DNA of 64,000 nucleotides from Sindora glabra (taxonomy: Eukaryota; Streptophyta; Magnoliopsida; Fabales; Fabaceae), in contig CM035227.1 of assembly GCA_020226215.1 (NCBI GenBank), positions 20,525,866 to 20,589,865 of the forward strand, written 5' to 3'. The notes under the pieces are model-generated. The model worked only from the letters and a program-made list of their open reading frames with translations. It was not told the origin of the DNA and did not search any database. Both the position numbers and the translations under genes were made by a program. Positions 11,554 to 24,318 of the stretch are shown here, in pieces. Positions within the stretch are counted from its first letter, which is position 1. Each line of letters opens with the position of its first letter.

Positions 11554-14500
11554 GATTTTACTTCAAAACTTCAGTAGGTTTGAAATTAAATGTCTCAGAC
11601 TTTAGACTTTTTCATTTTCAAAACAAAGGAACTCTAAAATTTTCAAATTTAACATTAAAGTAGAAAAATAAACACAGATATTTATATTATGTAGAAAATT
11701 AAATAATTAGGAAATCATCTTCCATATAAACAAACGTAAGGATTAAGAAGACATATAAAGGAAAATAAGTTCTTTAAATGTAGTCATAAAAAAACAGAAA
11801 GAATTAATGAGATGTCATAGTCAATAAATAAGCTAAATAAAACACTGAACTAAATAGGAAATAACAGTAAATTATTGAAGAAAAATGAGATCTTTAAAAT
11901 GAACAATCAAACTGACAGGGCATATTAAAATGTTTCAAGGTCAAGTCATAAAATAACACAAAGATGACAAATAAGCTCATAAAAGAGTAAGTCACACATG
12001 TAATAAGTACTTCCAAAAAAATGGATGGAAACAACTCTTAACAAAACACACACAATAAAAATAACAAAGTGTTGAACAAAACATGTAAATGTCTTAGATT
12101 TTACTAAAGAACTTCTATAGGCTTGAAACTTCTATAGGCCACTTGCTTAGAGTAATTCTATGAAAGAAAAGCTTTGAAACTTCTCTTCCAAAAAGGAAAT
12201 AGCCAGTAAGAATATCTAAGAAATTGGAAACAATGAAACAAATAATAAGAAAAAAGTTGTTTAAAATGTTTCAAGTTGAAATAAAAAAAAGCACAAAGAT
12301 GGCAGTTGACCTTATAAAGCAACCTAAAAATTATTTGACTTTTTTATAAGTTCAAGTAAAAAAATAAAGATAACGCATGAAATACAATAAAAAAGAAGAG
12401 ATGAAAACATATCGTAACAAAATACATAAAATCAACCAAAGTGTTGAACAGAACCAAGCATCATGTTGTAAAACAACAATCATAACCAAGAAAAAAGTTA
12501 ACAATCATTGTAAAAAATGAGTTCGCATGGAGATATACATACCAAACATCATCAAAAGACCTAGAAATGAAAATAGACAGTAAAAAATGAGTCTTTTATA
12601 CTATTTTAGATTAATACTAAACATTAGCAACAAGGAAGCAAAAAAGTTGAACAAAACATGTATAACATATGGAGATATATATACATGAATTAATAAAGAA
12701 GAAAACGTAATCACTGAAAGAAGTAAGGATAATGTAGTTCTTTTAACATTATCATCTTATAAAATAACAATCATGACCGAAAATGCATAAAAACCATTAG
12801 CTAAATATGATCCTTAGAACGAAATGAAAATAAATAATCAGCAATGCATCCAAAAGAACAAAGCAAAGAAATTTAAATTACACCCATACCTAAGCCACGC
12901 AAGAATGCAAAGAAGAAAAAGTTAGAAGTTCAAAAAGAGAGAATTGTAAAAGAGAAATATGGAAACAAATATGACAACTTCCTTAACATTCAATAAAAAC
13001 CCTATAAAGCACCTGTATTGTAAGGGAATGAAAAGCAAAAATGCAAAATTTGAGGATATGAAAATTTTAATTTTAAATTTAAATGACATTACAGTACGAA
13101 CGCACAGATGTAGGATAAACTAATTTAACAACAATCAGACCAAAAAAATTGGTTTGATGAAATTGCAAATCTATATTAGAAATCAAAACATGAAATTAGG
13201 ATTTAACGTAAATTAAGGTCGGTGACATGAAATCATGTTAACTATAAATTAGGATCTTTCTTTAAGGTTTAATGTAAAAAAAAATCAAGGTTTTAAGAAA
13301 TTTACTTATTTGATAGAATTGCAACTCATTGTTAGAAGGGAAAATGTTGTAAATAGTTTAAATAAGTAAAAAAGGCATAAAAATCAACGTTAGATATAAG
13401 ATGAAATTAGGGCTTTATATAGAAGAAATCATGATCAGAAGAGATTTATTGTTTGAAAAGATCGCAAACCTATATTAAAACGGAAAATCATTTATATTAC
13501 AGTAAATTAGCAAAACAAACATATAAATCAATATTTCTAGAAAACATGATATTAGGATTTAATACCATGCTTAGTGCAATTTTTAGGACAACATTTAAAT
13601 CAAATCATTAGTTAGGGTTTCAGGAATGTCAAAATGAGGAAATTTGCCTCATTTTCTTCAAATCGATAGGATAATATAGGGTATTAGGCTACAAACCTGC
13701 AAAAATACAATAATATATCAAAAGAAAAAGGTTTCTGATGATTCAAAATGAAAAGCAATTAGATAACATAAATGAAGAAGTGAAACACAATTAAATAATG
13801 GAAGAAACTACAAAATCAACAGAAAAAGCTTAATCAACAAATTCAAAACGCTGCAACCATTCCATTCAGAAAATGGATAGAAAATCAATAAAGCTCTATG
13901 GAGAAATCAAATGAAGCAAGTAGAAAAATCAACAACACGTCCTTATGTAAGAAAGCGAGCAAGAAACTCACCGTTGCGCTTTATTTTTGGAAAGACGATA
14001 GGGTTACTTGCAAAGTATTTATCAATGTTTTTATATATTTGAATTGGATCAGTTAGTTCAATCAGTTCGATTGGAAACTGGACCTTAATCAATCCAATGT
14101 GACCTAGATTAGGCAGGTCAATTTTGCGCATAGCACTAATGTGTGCTCATAAATCTCGAACATGAAACCTTCAAAAAAAGGTTCATTTTGCTCACCCCTA
14201 ATCCAAGTTGATCCCTTACAAATGATATATTTTTCTTTATATATAAGGGTAGTTATTCTTTATTTTCCAAATACAACTCCATTAGAAATATTTGGTAAAT
14301 TAATATTTTATCAAATATTTTATATTTTATGTAGTATATTTTCTTATTTGATAAATATTTTTATATCTATAATAATAAATTTAAAATTTTCAATAGATTT
14401 AAATGTAATATTGTTTAACATTTTAAAATACATTAGAGTTATGTTGGATAATTGTAATTGTGATTAATATGTATTTGTTATGTCTTAAAAATACATTTAT

Positions 14501-14630
14501 ACAATCTAAGGACATTTAATTTATATTTTCACATATATATATAATTTTATACATATAAAAAATAAGTTAATAGATTAATTATATTTGTATTAAATATAAC
14601 TTTAAATAATTAATTTAACTTATCTCATTT
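11554..14630. other. Long A-rich intergenic block
   Basis: The plus strand stays A-rich for about 2.4 kb (to about 13.96 kb), so the minus strand resembles intron or UTR sequence. I could not find a coding exon bounded by splice sites. A 62-codon minus-strand frame at 13943-14131 overlaps a TTGGAT/CAGTTAG-type low-complexity tract and a TATATAAAA sequence; I regard it as non-coding. From 14.2 kb the sequence is plain AT-rich. Confidence 0.4.
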
Positions 14631-14635
14631 ATTTT

Positions 14636-14872
14636 AAAATAAATTTAATTTGATGCATTATTAGCATAAACTAATTTTATACTATCATCAACTTATATGT
14701 TGACATATCATTTAAAAATTAATAAAATTCTCTTATAATGAATTAAAATTCTTAATTATTATTATATTTTTATAACATATTATTTTTATATTCATTGATA
14801 ATTTAAAAAGTTTTACATTGATAATACATTAAATTTAAATTCTTTTAAAATATATATTAATTTGATTTAAAT
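14636..14872. mobile_element. Second copy of the MITE-like family seen at 2205-2425
   Basis: The left arm (AATTTAATTTGATGCATTAT, then TTATACTATCATCAA) pairs with the reverse complement of the right arm (TTTAAATTTAATGTATTATCA, split here as TTTAAATTTAATG and TATTATCA). The layout parallels 2205-2425. Similarity is moderate and the ends are approximate. Confidence 0.35.
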
Positions 14873-16743
14873 TATATGATATGTGTTATTAAAAATAATA
14901 ATAGAAAAATATATTTATTTTTTTGCATAATTGTGGCATGGAGGTTTAAAATTGAAACAAATAAATTTATAACTTCCTACAAATCACTTAAATTTCACAA
15001 TATTCATGCACTATTAAGGATTTAAAAACAATGATATATAGTATATTAAACTTTTTTTATCATCTATATATTTATAAATATGATAATACTTCAATTAGTT
15101 TGGTCATTCGATTTGACTAATTGAATTTGTGTGACCTTGGCATTTATAATAAAATTGATTATGCTTCATTTATTATAATAGAACTGATTATGCTTCATTT
15201 ATTCGATCAATTGTACAATTGGCGTCATAAATGCATCCCGTGATTAACAGAAAGAATATGAATATAAATACATATGACAATTCAAATTGAATTACCATTT
15301 ATTCTAGGAATTTTTTTTTATACATTGACGGTAATTCGAATCTAAATTCTTCGGGAAGAAAAATATACTTTACTCTCTTAAAGAAGTATGAAATTGGACA
15401 TTTCACTCTATGAAATTTTGAAAAGCAAGGTAGTTAAATTGGACATCAAACTTAATAAATTTGTCCCAAATATAAAATTTACAAAAATAATTTGTCCTAA
15501 ATGCAAACTTAAGGAGAAAAATGTAATTTTCTCCAGATTGGTAATAATTTTTTTTCTAATTTCAAGACTTATTTGTAGATTGTAATTACTTTTTTTTTAT
15601 TTGTGCGAAATATATCTTATACTTCCTACAATTTTTTCATGAAAGTTTGACCTTTACATAAAAACTCAAAAAATATTTTTTATTAATACTGGTGGATAGA
15701 ATTTTAATTTTTGAATTCTAATTTAAATATAAAATTGGCAAAAAATAAATTGCTGAAAAATTATGAAGTATAATTTTTTTTATAAATATTAAAAAAATTG
15801 TAGAAAATAAAAGGCTTGAAATTGAGAATTATGAAAGTATTTCTTTTTATCTCTTAAATTATTTATCATATTATATATATATATATTATATTAATTTTCA
15901 AGTATATAATTTTTTTATAATTTCCATCCTGAAGATAAAAAAAACACTTTATCCTCTAAAGTTTAAATTGCGGACAAATTGCTCTTTTATGTGTAGGATA
16001 AATAAATTTCTTCTTTTTTTCATTAAATTCAATATTCAACTTAAGGATTTTACTTGTTAAAATAGTTCTCAAGGGTGAAATGATCGATTTGAAATTTCAA
16101 GGAAGATTTTTTTTCTCAAATACAAACTCTTGAAGAATAAAGTGTATTTTTTTAAAAAATTTAATATATTACCTGTTCTCTGAATCAGACCTAACGAATT
16201 TTGTTAGAGCCTTGCTCAATCGACAGTACCGTAGAAAATTCAAGAAGATGCTTGAAACAAGATGAACAAGCGGGCCCAAAACAGCAACGACTTTTGCATG
16301 AAGTCTCATCTCAACAAAGAAAACGAAAAAGGCAGAAAGTGGTGGTTAAATGTACATGCACCACTCGTTGCCGATTTTATGGCGTGCAACATATTTGTGC
16401 CCCAGCCCCATGATCTAATCGATAAATTAATTAATTATATAAAAATATTTTATAAAATTAATTTTAAATTAATTAAAAATATAAAATAATACAAAAATTA
16501 TATTAATATAAATAAATATATAAATTAAATTAATTTATACTTATCTAAAAATAAAATTATATGAATATCATTAAAATATTTTAAATAAAAATAAAATTAT
16601 TTAGAATTTAATTAATTATATTTTATTATCTTATGTATTTATTTATATGATTTTATTTAATTATTATTTATGATAAAAATATAATTATATAAAATAAAGT
16701 TAATTATATTATATAATATTATATTTTATTTATTTACTATAAA
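14873..16743. other. AT-rich intergenic DNA with one unidentified GC-richer patch
   Basis: Most of this block is A/T. A patch at about 16190-16415 is more GC-rich and open in two overlapping frames, one with an ATG at 16262 reading MNKRAQNSNDFCMKSHLNK and then GRKWWLNVHAPL. I do not recognise either frame; it could be a gene remnant. A near-duplicate 19-bp sequence (ATTATGCTTCATTTAT) occurs twice between 15157 and 15203. A short TA run lies near 15873-15890. Confidence 0.35.
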
Positions 16744-16829
16744 TGTAGTCATAGAGTTCCCCACTGCCTAACCCAGAACCCCTCATTTGCTTTTTTCCTC
16801 TTTTGTAGTCATAGAGTTCCCCCACTGCC
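16744..16829 (+). repeat. 25-bp direct repeat, 60 bp apart
   Basis: The sequence TGTAGTCATAGAGTTCC, continuing CCACTGCC, occurs at 16744-16768 and again at 16804-16829 with one extra C. The intervening 35 bp are unrelated. It marks a short local duplication in otherwise unique sequence. Confidence 0.8.
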
Positions 16830-17019
16830 TTTTGTCACTTTGCGTCCATTTTTAAGGGGCAATCTACCTTTTAAGGCTTTTTTAAGATACTCCAAAATTA
16901 AATGTAATCTCTTTAAATTAAATTGGTTCTCTCTCTATTTTTTTTTTTTTTTGCAGTTTTTGTGTAAAAATTGAGATTTTGATGTCTCTAGCTCTTTATT
17001 GTTTGAGTTTTTGTTTTAT

Positions 17020-17300
17020 AGTGTTTATATGAGTATTATGTGAATGTGTATTGTGTGATGGCCTATTTCCATAAAATCTGATGTTGGAGAGTTTTGAGGG
17101 GTTTTCCATATCATGAAATTTTTATATCGGTGTTATGTAAATGTTTGATGTTTTATTCCTTTGAAATCTGGTGTCAGAGAGTTTCGAGAGTTTTTCCAGT
17201 ATTTTGAAATTTTTTATGTTAGTGTTACGGGAATGTATGATGTGCATTGTTTAATTTCTAGAAAATCTGGTATTTAAGAGTTTTTCTATGGGATAGGCTT
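17020..17300 (+). repeat. Degenerate tandem repeat, unit about 95 bp, about three copies
   Basis: Three consecutive units share the order GTGTTATGTGAATGT, then a TTT(A/C)TTCC tract, AAATCTGGTGT, AGAGAGTTT(T/C)GAG, TTTTTCCA and GAAATTTTTAT. Core anchors AAATCTGATGTTGGAGAG, AAATCTGGTGTCAGAGAG and AAATCTGGTATTTAAGAG lie near 17076, 17164 and 17263. Divergence between units is substantial, so the array is old. No reading frame is conserved across units. Confidence 0.6.
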
Positions 17301-17544
17301 AATTTTCGAATTTTGGGTTATTTGTATGTGTAGTTTGTAAAAAATTACTAAAATAGTTAGTGTGATTTGTTTTCAGTTTTACACAGTATGAAAAATAAAG
17401 GAATTCGAATTAGTTTTGCCTTTAGTTTTTGTCAAAAGATACAAAAATTAGGAATTAAAATTAGTTTTAGCTGAATTTTATTTTAATATTACATTAGAAT
17501 ATGCACAAGCCCAAAATGAGAGCATGGAAGGTGGGAATATCATC

Positions 17545-17774
17545 TTGAAGAAGCCTCCATTAATTAGATTAAGGTACTCTCGATCAAGACAAGAAATCGC
17601 TCAGCAGGCATCATAATTAAAGAAGCCTTTGTTGATCATGGAATTATCCTAATCCCCCTTCCAATCAAGAATTAATGCGATTGAAGAAACCTTTATCGAT
17701 CAGGGTTAAACCTGAAGCAACAGAGCTAATTTAAAAAAGAAAAATAAATGAAGAAGTCCCCATTGAACATGATC
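17545..17774 (+). repeat. Degenerate interspersed repeat GAAGAAGCCTTnnTTGATCA, four copies
   Basis: Related blocks start near 17545 (GAAGAAGCCTCCATTAATTA), 17617 (AAAGAAGCCTTTGTTGATCA), 17681 (GAAGAAACCTTTATCGATCA) and 17748 (GAAGAAGTCCCCATTGAACA). The period is about 64-72 bp. It lies just downstream of the 95-bp array. Confidence 0.5.
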
Positions 17775-18255
17775 TATAATATTCTATATTTTTTTAAATT
17801 TTTTTGTTTTATAAAAATTAAATTGAAATATATATTTATGAAAAATAAAATTATGCAATTTTGATGATATTTAATTTATTTTAATTAATTTTATTCGATG
17901 CAGTTTTAAATTCTTTTATTTTAAAAAATTTTCACCACAAAATATCTTGAGAAAACTTTTAAAACTATTCTCTCACGATACTCTTGAAGTGGGAGTAATG
18001 ATTTTACTCAAAAAAATTAAACAAAAATTTGCATAATTTTTGTACAGAAGGTTGTGGGAAAATTTCTCACATATACTTTCTCCATAATCTTAAGATCATA
18101 AAAAACTTAATTGCTTAAGATAATACCTAATTTCCCATTGACTACAATTAAAGATTTCAAAATCATCCTTGACTTAATCCAACATTGCTCTAAAGTAGGT
18201 CAAATGGCCCAAGCCAAAATGATTAACCTAATATAATAAAATTGGCCATACTAAT

Positions 18256-19752
18256 TGTTGCGCCCATAGGATTAAAACTTATTTATTTAATTATTTACTT
18301 ATTATTTCACCAATTCATTTTTGGTTTTATTGGCATATTCGAAGTCCTAAGGATTTAAGGAAATGAAAGCAGTAAGTTATTGAAACGATTAATGTGGTAA
18401 ACAATTGGAGTAAAGGATATGTTAGAAAATTTTAATAGGAGAAGAATTTACTGAATTGTTCAAGCTTAATGATCATCTGAGATAAGAAAGTTTTATAAGG
18501 CATTAATTACGGTGTGAGCTTAGCAATTAAAAAGGAATAAATGAAAAAAAAAAGGAAATTATAAACTTTTTATTTGCCAAAAATGCCTTTTAGTCCACCT
18601 TCCTAAAATCTGCATAAAAGCACCCAAACCTTTTTCATTCGCTCGTTTCTCATCTTTTTCCGAACTCAATCAAGCCCTTAAGTTTTTCTTCAAGAGGAAT
18701 CTCAACAATTCCTTCTAATCTTCACCTCATCAAAGTAAGGAATTCCAAAACCTTCAATTCTTAGATAGTTTCAAATCTTAATTTCTTATGTTCTTTCTTC
18801 CATAAGGCCGCACCTTAATTTAGTTGAAGGAAGTAGGATGAAATTGGAACCTTAACTTGAACACTTCTTGTTTTGATGATTAAAGGCTCACTCCTTTCAA
18901 GTTCTTCAATTCAAGCTCTTTCTTCAAGAACAAGTAACATTATACCTAAAACCTAAATTAAAATTAACTATTTTGCTTGAGTTTTGATTTCTAAGGATTT
19001 TGTAGGAAATCGTAAGATACTGTGTTTTAAGTTTTAAATTTGACACAAAGGTTTAGTGGTGACATCAAATGCTAAAATGAGATTGAAGGATTGTAAATAG
19101 CAAATAAATAGTAATTTTGCAAAGAAATGTGCAAGTCGTGAGTTCATCGTCAATTATCTAGTTAATTGTACTTAGTAAAACTCACTTATTCCTTTGCAAA
19201 TTAACTAAAAAATTTGGAATGAATGATTTTCATTTTTCCTTACATAACTTTCACTTTTTCATCGCAAAATATCAAATGTAGTGAGAGATTTTGTGTCCCT
19301 TGCAAAATTACGTTACTAATTGCATAATTATATTACTATTTGCATAATTTCTTGTAGTAGTTATAATTAGGCCAACTTATACTTCCCAATTATTAGGCTC
19401 ATAAGTTGGTATAATTTTTTTTTGAATATTCCAAATGTAAATTTGAATTTCTAACTAAATCATAACAAAAGCATTTTTATTTAATCCTTTGGTTATAATT
19501 GAAATAATCAAAAGGCTATAAGACTCTTGCTTTTTAAATGTGATTAAATGAGTATTTAGATAAAAAAGGCTTGTAAGATTAAAGTTGTTAGTTTCATGTG
19601 AGTTATGACATTAGGAATGTCGTGACACTGACACATAGTCTTAACATTTCTTGTGGTCCAAGTTAACCTAATTTCTAACTAGGCCCAATTAATATAAAGC
19701 ACCTTCCTCGTACACATTAATTCATGTTAAAGTTACTCTAAAAAGGTGAGCA
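18256..19752 (+). mobile_element. Probable solo LTR of a Ty3/gypsy-type retrotransposon
   Basis: The segment begins TGTTGCGCCC and ends GAGCA (TG...CA) and is flanked by CTAAT on both sides (18251-18255 and 19753-19757), a 5-bp target-site duplication. Inside is a TATA-like CATAAAAG at 18613 followed by a T/C-rich leader and a GTAAGG splice-donor-like site near 18737. That organisation is common in long (1-3 kb) LTRs of plant chromovirus-type elements. No second LTR, PBS or coding domain is present, so it would be a solo LTR left by recombination. The 5-bp match could arise by chance in AT-rich DNA, and the true right end might lie beyond the Harbinger element at 19795. Confidence 0.45.
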
Positions 19753-19794
19753 CTAATGTATTTTAGCAATTAACCCAACACCAAAATTCCTTTA

Positions 19795-22180
19795 TGCTCT
19801 GTTTGGAACAGATGAAAACACAGGTGAGTGCAAAGGAGCGGGTGAAATGGTAGGTGAAAATGGGAATTTCCCCCGTTTGGCTGTCAAGCGTAAACAGCGG
19901 AGGGCGTAAATTAGAGTGAAAAATATCAGTGGGGTCCACGCTCACAATTTCACTCCAATTTTAGGGGGTAATGCGAGTGAAATGGTTTTCATTTTCTCCC
20001 TTTTCGCAAACTGCCCTCAGCCTCTAGCTAGATTCTCTCTTCTTTTCGCCACACAACAAGAAATCCCCATCAGAGCTTTGTCGCCATCTCGCCTCACAAC
20101 AAGAAATCGCCATCAGAACTTTGTCATTGTCTCTGTCCATAACGTTCTCTACTCCACGATTCTTCACTATTCGTTGCGAAGGAAGAAGAAGCCGCATTAG
20201 AGCTCTCACCCAAGGAAGGCGTTCAGAGGAGCAGCACCATCGTCCGTTTGTGTCACCATCGATCTCTGGTTTTTCTATGAATCAAGGATTGTTGAAGTCG
20301 ATTGAAGCCACAAAGGTATGAATACTATCAGATCTGCTGCATTATTGCATCGGCATTGGGAGAGCGTTTCTGTTTTAGGTTCTTGTTATTGGTTGCTTCG
20401 ACAGGTGTTCCGGTTGGCTTTGATGGTGGAACCTTGACTAATGCATGTAGATTGGGAAGTAAGGATGCCGACTGTTGCAAAAGATGCTTGCTAGTTGGTC
20501 GATGGAAACTGCAGCGGTTTCACTGTTGGTGATGGAGGATCCAGAAGCTCCTGGGTCAGGTCTGGAAGGACCAATCTGGATTGGGTCCAACCTGGATCTG
20601 TTTTTTTAATTTTCTTTTCTAAATTTACAATGAATTTTTTTTTTTAAATTCTCAGTAATTCACCCCCTTCTTTCTTCTGAAATACATAATGATAGAGAAT
20701 GTCAAATTGTTACCACAGATATCCCAATGATGTGTAAATTTGGTGTTCTTCAATTTATCAATTTTCTCTTTTCATCACTGGATTAAACAAACTGCTAGGA
20801 ATGTATGCAAGTTCTGTTTGGAAATATTGGATGAAAATTAAGGTGAATTTTGCAGAAATACTAGAATGCTGGTCAATATTCTTGGATAATTTTATGCAAA
20901 TTTGCACTTAAATTACTAATAATAAAAAGTATTTTTTTAAGAATAGTGTAAATTTGAATTGTTTAGATTTTATTTATATTTATTGTATTGTTTTCAAAGA
21001 ATTAAATGCAAATGAAAGATTATTAAGATTTCTAGAGTTTAATGTTATTTGTGTGAAAATAAAAATCTGGAAAAACAAATATAATGCTACATGCAGTAAC
21101 AAAAAATAGGAATTAAATTTGAATGGAAAATAATTATTATTATTAAATGCATAATAATAAGTTATGTTAATAGAAATTAATCTAATCAATATATAATATT
21201 CAAAATTGAATTATAAACTTAAATTTTTTAAACTATATTTTCTCTTTAAAAGCTTATTGCATTTTTGTGACGTTTATTTGGTAGAAGGTAAAGTTTTTCT
21301 TATATAAAGTAATTCTATTTTTTAGACATAAGACAGTAGGATATGTTTGAATTTTTATAAGAATTACATTTGTAACTATTTGGAATAACCCCTTATTTAT
21401 TTTATAAGCATTTGGAATATGAGAATTAATATTCCAACAACTCCAAATATAAAAAGGGCCAATTTACTTTTTCAATTGTTTAATTTTTTCATGTGTCCAT
21501 TTAGTTGAAAAACATCTAATATCAATAGTTAACTCATCTAAACAAATAAAAACCACCGGAAAAAATACTTTAATTTTGTTGGAGGTTTATATGAAATAAA
21601 TCAAATAATGTGTACCTATATTCTATTACTAATAGCATGAATATAATATTTTTTAATTTTTAAAATTATAAATATAAACCTGCAAGTAATAAGAAAAAAA
21701 TTTAGCATAAATTATTTTATCAGTATTTTATTTTTTTATTTAATTTTATTAAATAGTATTATAATTACCTCACCTTTTGATTTTTTTTAATTTTAGTACG
21801 AATTTTTTAAGATTTGTTAATTATATGAAATTTAAAATTATAAATATAAATATATAAGTAATAAGAAAAAATTTAACATAATTTTCTTTATTCGTATATT
21901 ATTTTTTTATTTAATTTTATTAAATAATATTATAATTATCTCGTCATAATATAGTAAAAGGATATTTTAGTTATTTTACTCATTTACATTTCTTTCCCCT
22001 TCTATTTTCACCTATTCCAAATAAAAAAAATTCATTTCACTCCTATTTACTCCCCCTCCCATTTTCACCCATTCCAAACACCATGAGATAAATTCTTTTC
22101 ACCTCTAATTTCTTTCTCTTCCATTTCCTTTCACCCCCATTTACTCCTCCCTCTATTTTTACCTCCATCCAAACATACCA
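19795..22180 (+). mobile_element. Non-autonomous PIF/Harbinger-type DNA transposon, 2.4 kb
   Basis: Terminal inverted repeats TGCTCTGTTTGGA (left) and TGGTATGTTTGGA (reverse complement of the right end) match at 11 of 13 positions. They are flanked by a 3-bp TTA duplication at 19792-19794 and 22181-22183, the signature of PIF/Harbinger (Tourist) elements. Subterminal regions are rich in GGAGTAAATGG/TTCACCC motifs, and a terminus-like CATTCCAAACACCA is repeated inside at about 22070-22083. No DDE transposase or Myb-like protein is visible. The left third (19980-20600) is markedly GC-richer than the rest and includes frames such as 20121-20321, suggesting a captured gene piece. The right two thirds are A/T-rich. 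Confidence 0.65.
20052..20126 (+). repeat. 31-bp direct duplication inside the Harbinger-type element
   Basis: CACAACAAGAAATC, followed by a CCATCAGA core and CTTTGTC, occurs from 20052 and again from 20095 (period 43 bp) with two substitutions. It lies in the GC-richer left part of the element. Confidence 0.75.
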
Positions 22181-22183
22181 TTA

Positions 22184-24318
22184 AACTACTAAGATTATGT
22201 ATAGATTCCTCATTGACTTTCTAAATTATATCAAATATCATTTTTAGACCCTATATAGATTTATACAAGGCTAAGGTATGAAGCTACTTTTCTTCAAATT
22301 ACTTTCATTACTATTACTTAAACACTTGCTAATTTAAGCAATAAAGTGTACTTGACGAATACTTTTTCCATTGCATACATCGACATTCGTTACTTTTGTA
22401 AGATAGCAAATCAATTGACTTATACCGAAAAGCCAATTGGACAAATTGGAAATTATCAACCTATGATAAATTATTTCTCACAGTTACAACAACATGAAAT
22501 CTATAGTAGTAAATTTATTTAAAATAATATTTTAATATTATACATATTGCATTCTATTGTAAAAAATGAGAAATATATAACATACAATTATATAGTATAT
22601 AATGATGCCTTAAATATTTTATAGTGTAAAAATTTATACCATATATATCTTATTTCGTAATCCTTATATCATGGGAACTATATCAATATACGACGAATGT
22701 GTGTATGCTCTCATGCGAGTCTCCCATTTCTTTCTTTTGCCTAGGAACTCACAAAATTTTGAATTTTACAATAATTATTATCAGGAGAAAAAAACACTAA
22801 TTTCTGCTAATTTTTAACAAATAAAATTCAGTTCCTAAGTTTTAATCATAGATTTAATATTTAAAATTATAGATGTAGTTACAAATGCAATTTTTCTTCT
22901 TTTGGCACTTGTTAATTACAAATGCAGTTTTGATACAGTCACCAGTTGCTTAGCAACAATAAGAAATAATGATTATTGCATAGCAATGTTATGGTGTAAA
23001 CCGTATATTATCGTAGTATCTAGCTAACGGAGTCACAAATTTATTTTGATATTTCATCTGTGAAATATAATTTAAAAGAAAAAACTTTAGTCTTCAATAA
23101 TGATGCTTTAATCTTGTAAAAATATTTATAATTAAAAGATAGGTGGGGTGGAGACTGGAGACTGCGGGAGAGAGGACAGTTATTATAATTAAAGTAGCTT
23201 ATATTAACTTTTCCTTTGTTCAGTGTAATTATATTTACATTCTTAATATACATTAATCTTTTATTTGTTTTGAATAAAAATATTTTTTTTAAAAATAATT
23301 TTATTTATTTATATGTTAATATAAAATAATAATGTAATAAAAATATTTTATTTATTTAATATTAAATTTAACAATTTTACTGAAAAATCATATTTTTTTA
23401 GTTTAAAGAAAAATTTATTTTTCTCGACTTTTACAGCACTATTTATTTTTTTATAAGTGGCATACAGAATTTTTACTTGTATATAAATAAATAAAATTTT
23501 TATAAAAATTATATGCCAACAAAATAAAGAAAGTCATATTATATTTTTTATTTATTTTAACTATACATTCACTTTTGTTATACAAATAAATATGCATATA
23601 TTTGAAAATATAAATAATGTGAATATAATTAAATTAAAATTTTGGGAGGGCAGCCATAGTTTAACCTTAAAATTAAAGGAGAAAAGTTTAGAGACAGAGC
23701 CATGGTTGGCAGGACCATGTCCGAAGAAAAACAGGACAGTCCATGAAAAGATTCGACGAGCAGATATCAATAAGAGAGAAGAGAAAAGATGAAGCAGACA
23801 GCAGCTGCAACTAGCAAACTAAGAATGATGGCATCCCTGGGGAAACGGCTGTAACGTACGGCCTCCTTTCTTGGCCACTACTGCCAGCTTTTCCGCATGC
23901 AATGATGCAAAGCTCCCACTTGCAACAGTACACATTGTTTTCGATCATCGGTAAAGCTATCATGTCGTTCAAAAGCAGGAATATGTTACGCGTGCTTACT
24001 ACGATATCTCAAAATTTTTATAATAAGTTCTAAAATGATTAAATTAAAATTATTTAATATAATTAAATAATTTTTTATATTATCATATCATTCAAAATTT
24101 GAAAAATCCATGAAATAGAATTCACCTCTAAATAATGTTGAAGAGAGAAGAAGTTACCGGACGGTAATTTGTGCAAGATATTTTTATGAGTAGAAAAACT
24201 GAGCAGACCAATAAGGACAACATTTAGATAAAGAGAATATCTGACAAATGGTTTTTTAATTAATTTTTAATTTTTTTGAATATTTTTTAATTATTTAAGT
24301 AGGTTAATCTATTAATTT
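22184..24318. other. Intergenic DNA with an unexplained GC-richer island at 23.65-23.96 kb
   Basis: Most of this block is AT-rich without frames. At 23650-23960 composition changes and there is a 22-codon frame at 23789-23857 (MKQTAAATSKLRMMASLGKRL) behind a purine-rich leader. I cannot tell whether this is a short exon, a non-coding RNA or a remnant. A small perfect palindrome GTTGCTTAGCAAC sits near 22945. Confidence 0.35.

Noticed and set aside
13943..14131. 62-codon minus-strand frame with a nearby TATA-like sequence
   Set aside because: It overlaps a CAATCGA/GATTGAA-type low-complexity tract common in intergenic repeats. No domain or splice partner.
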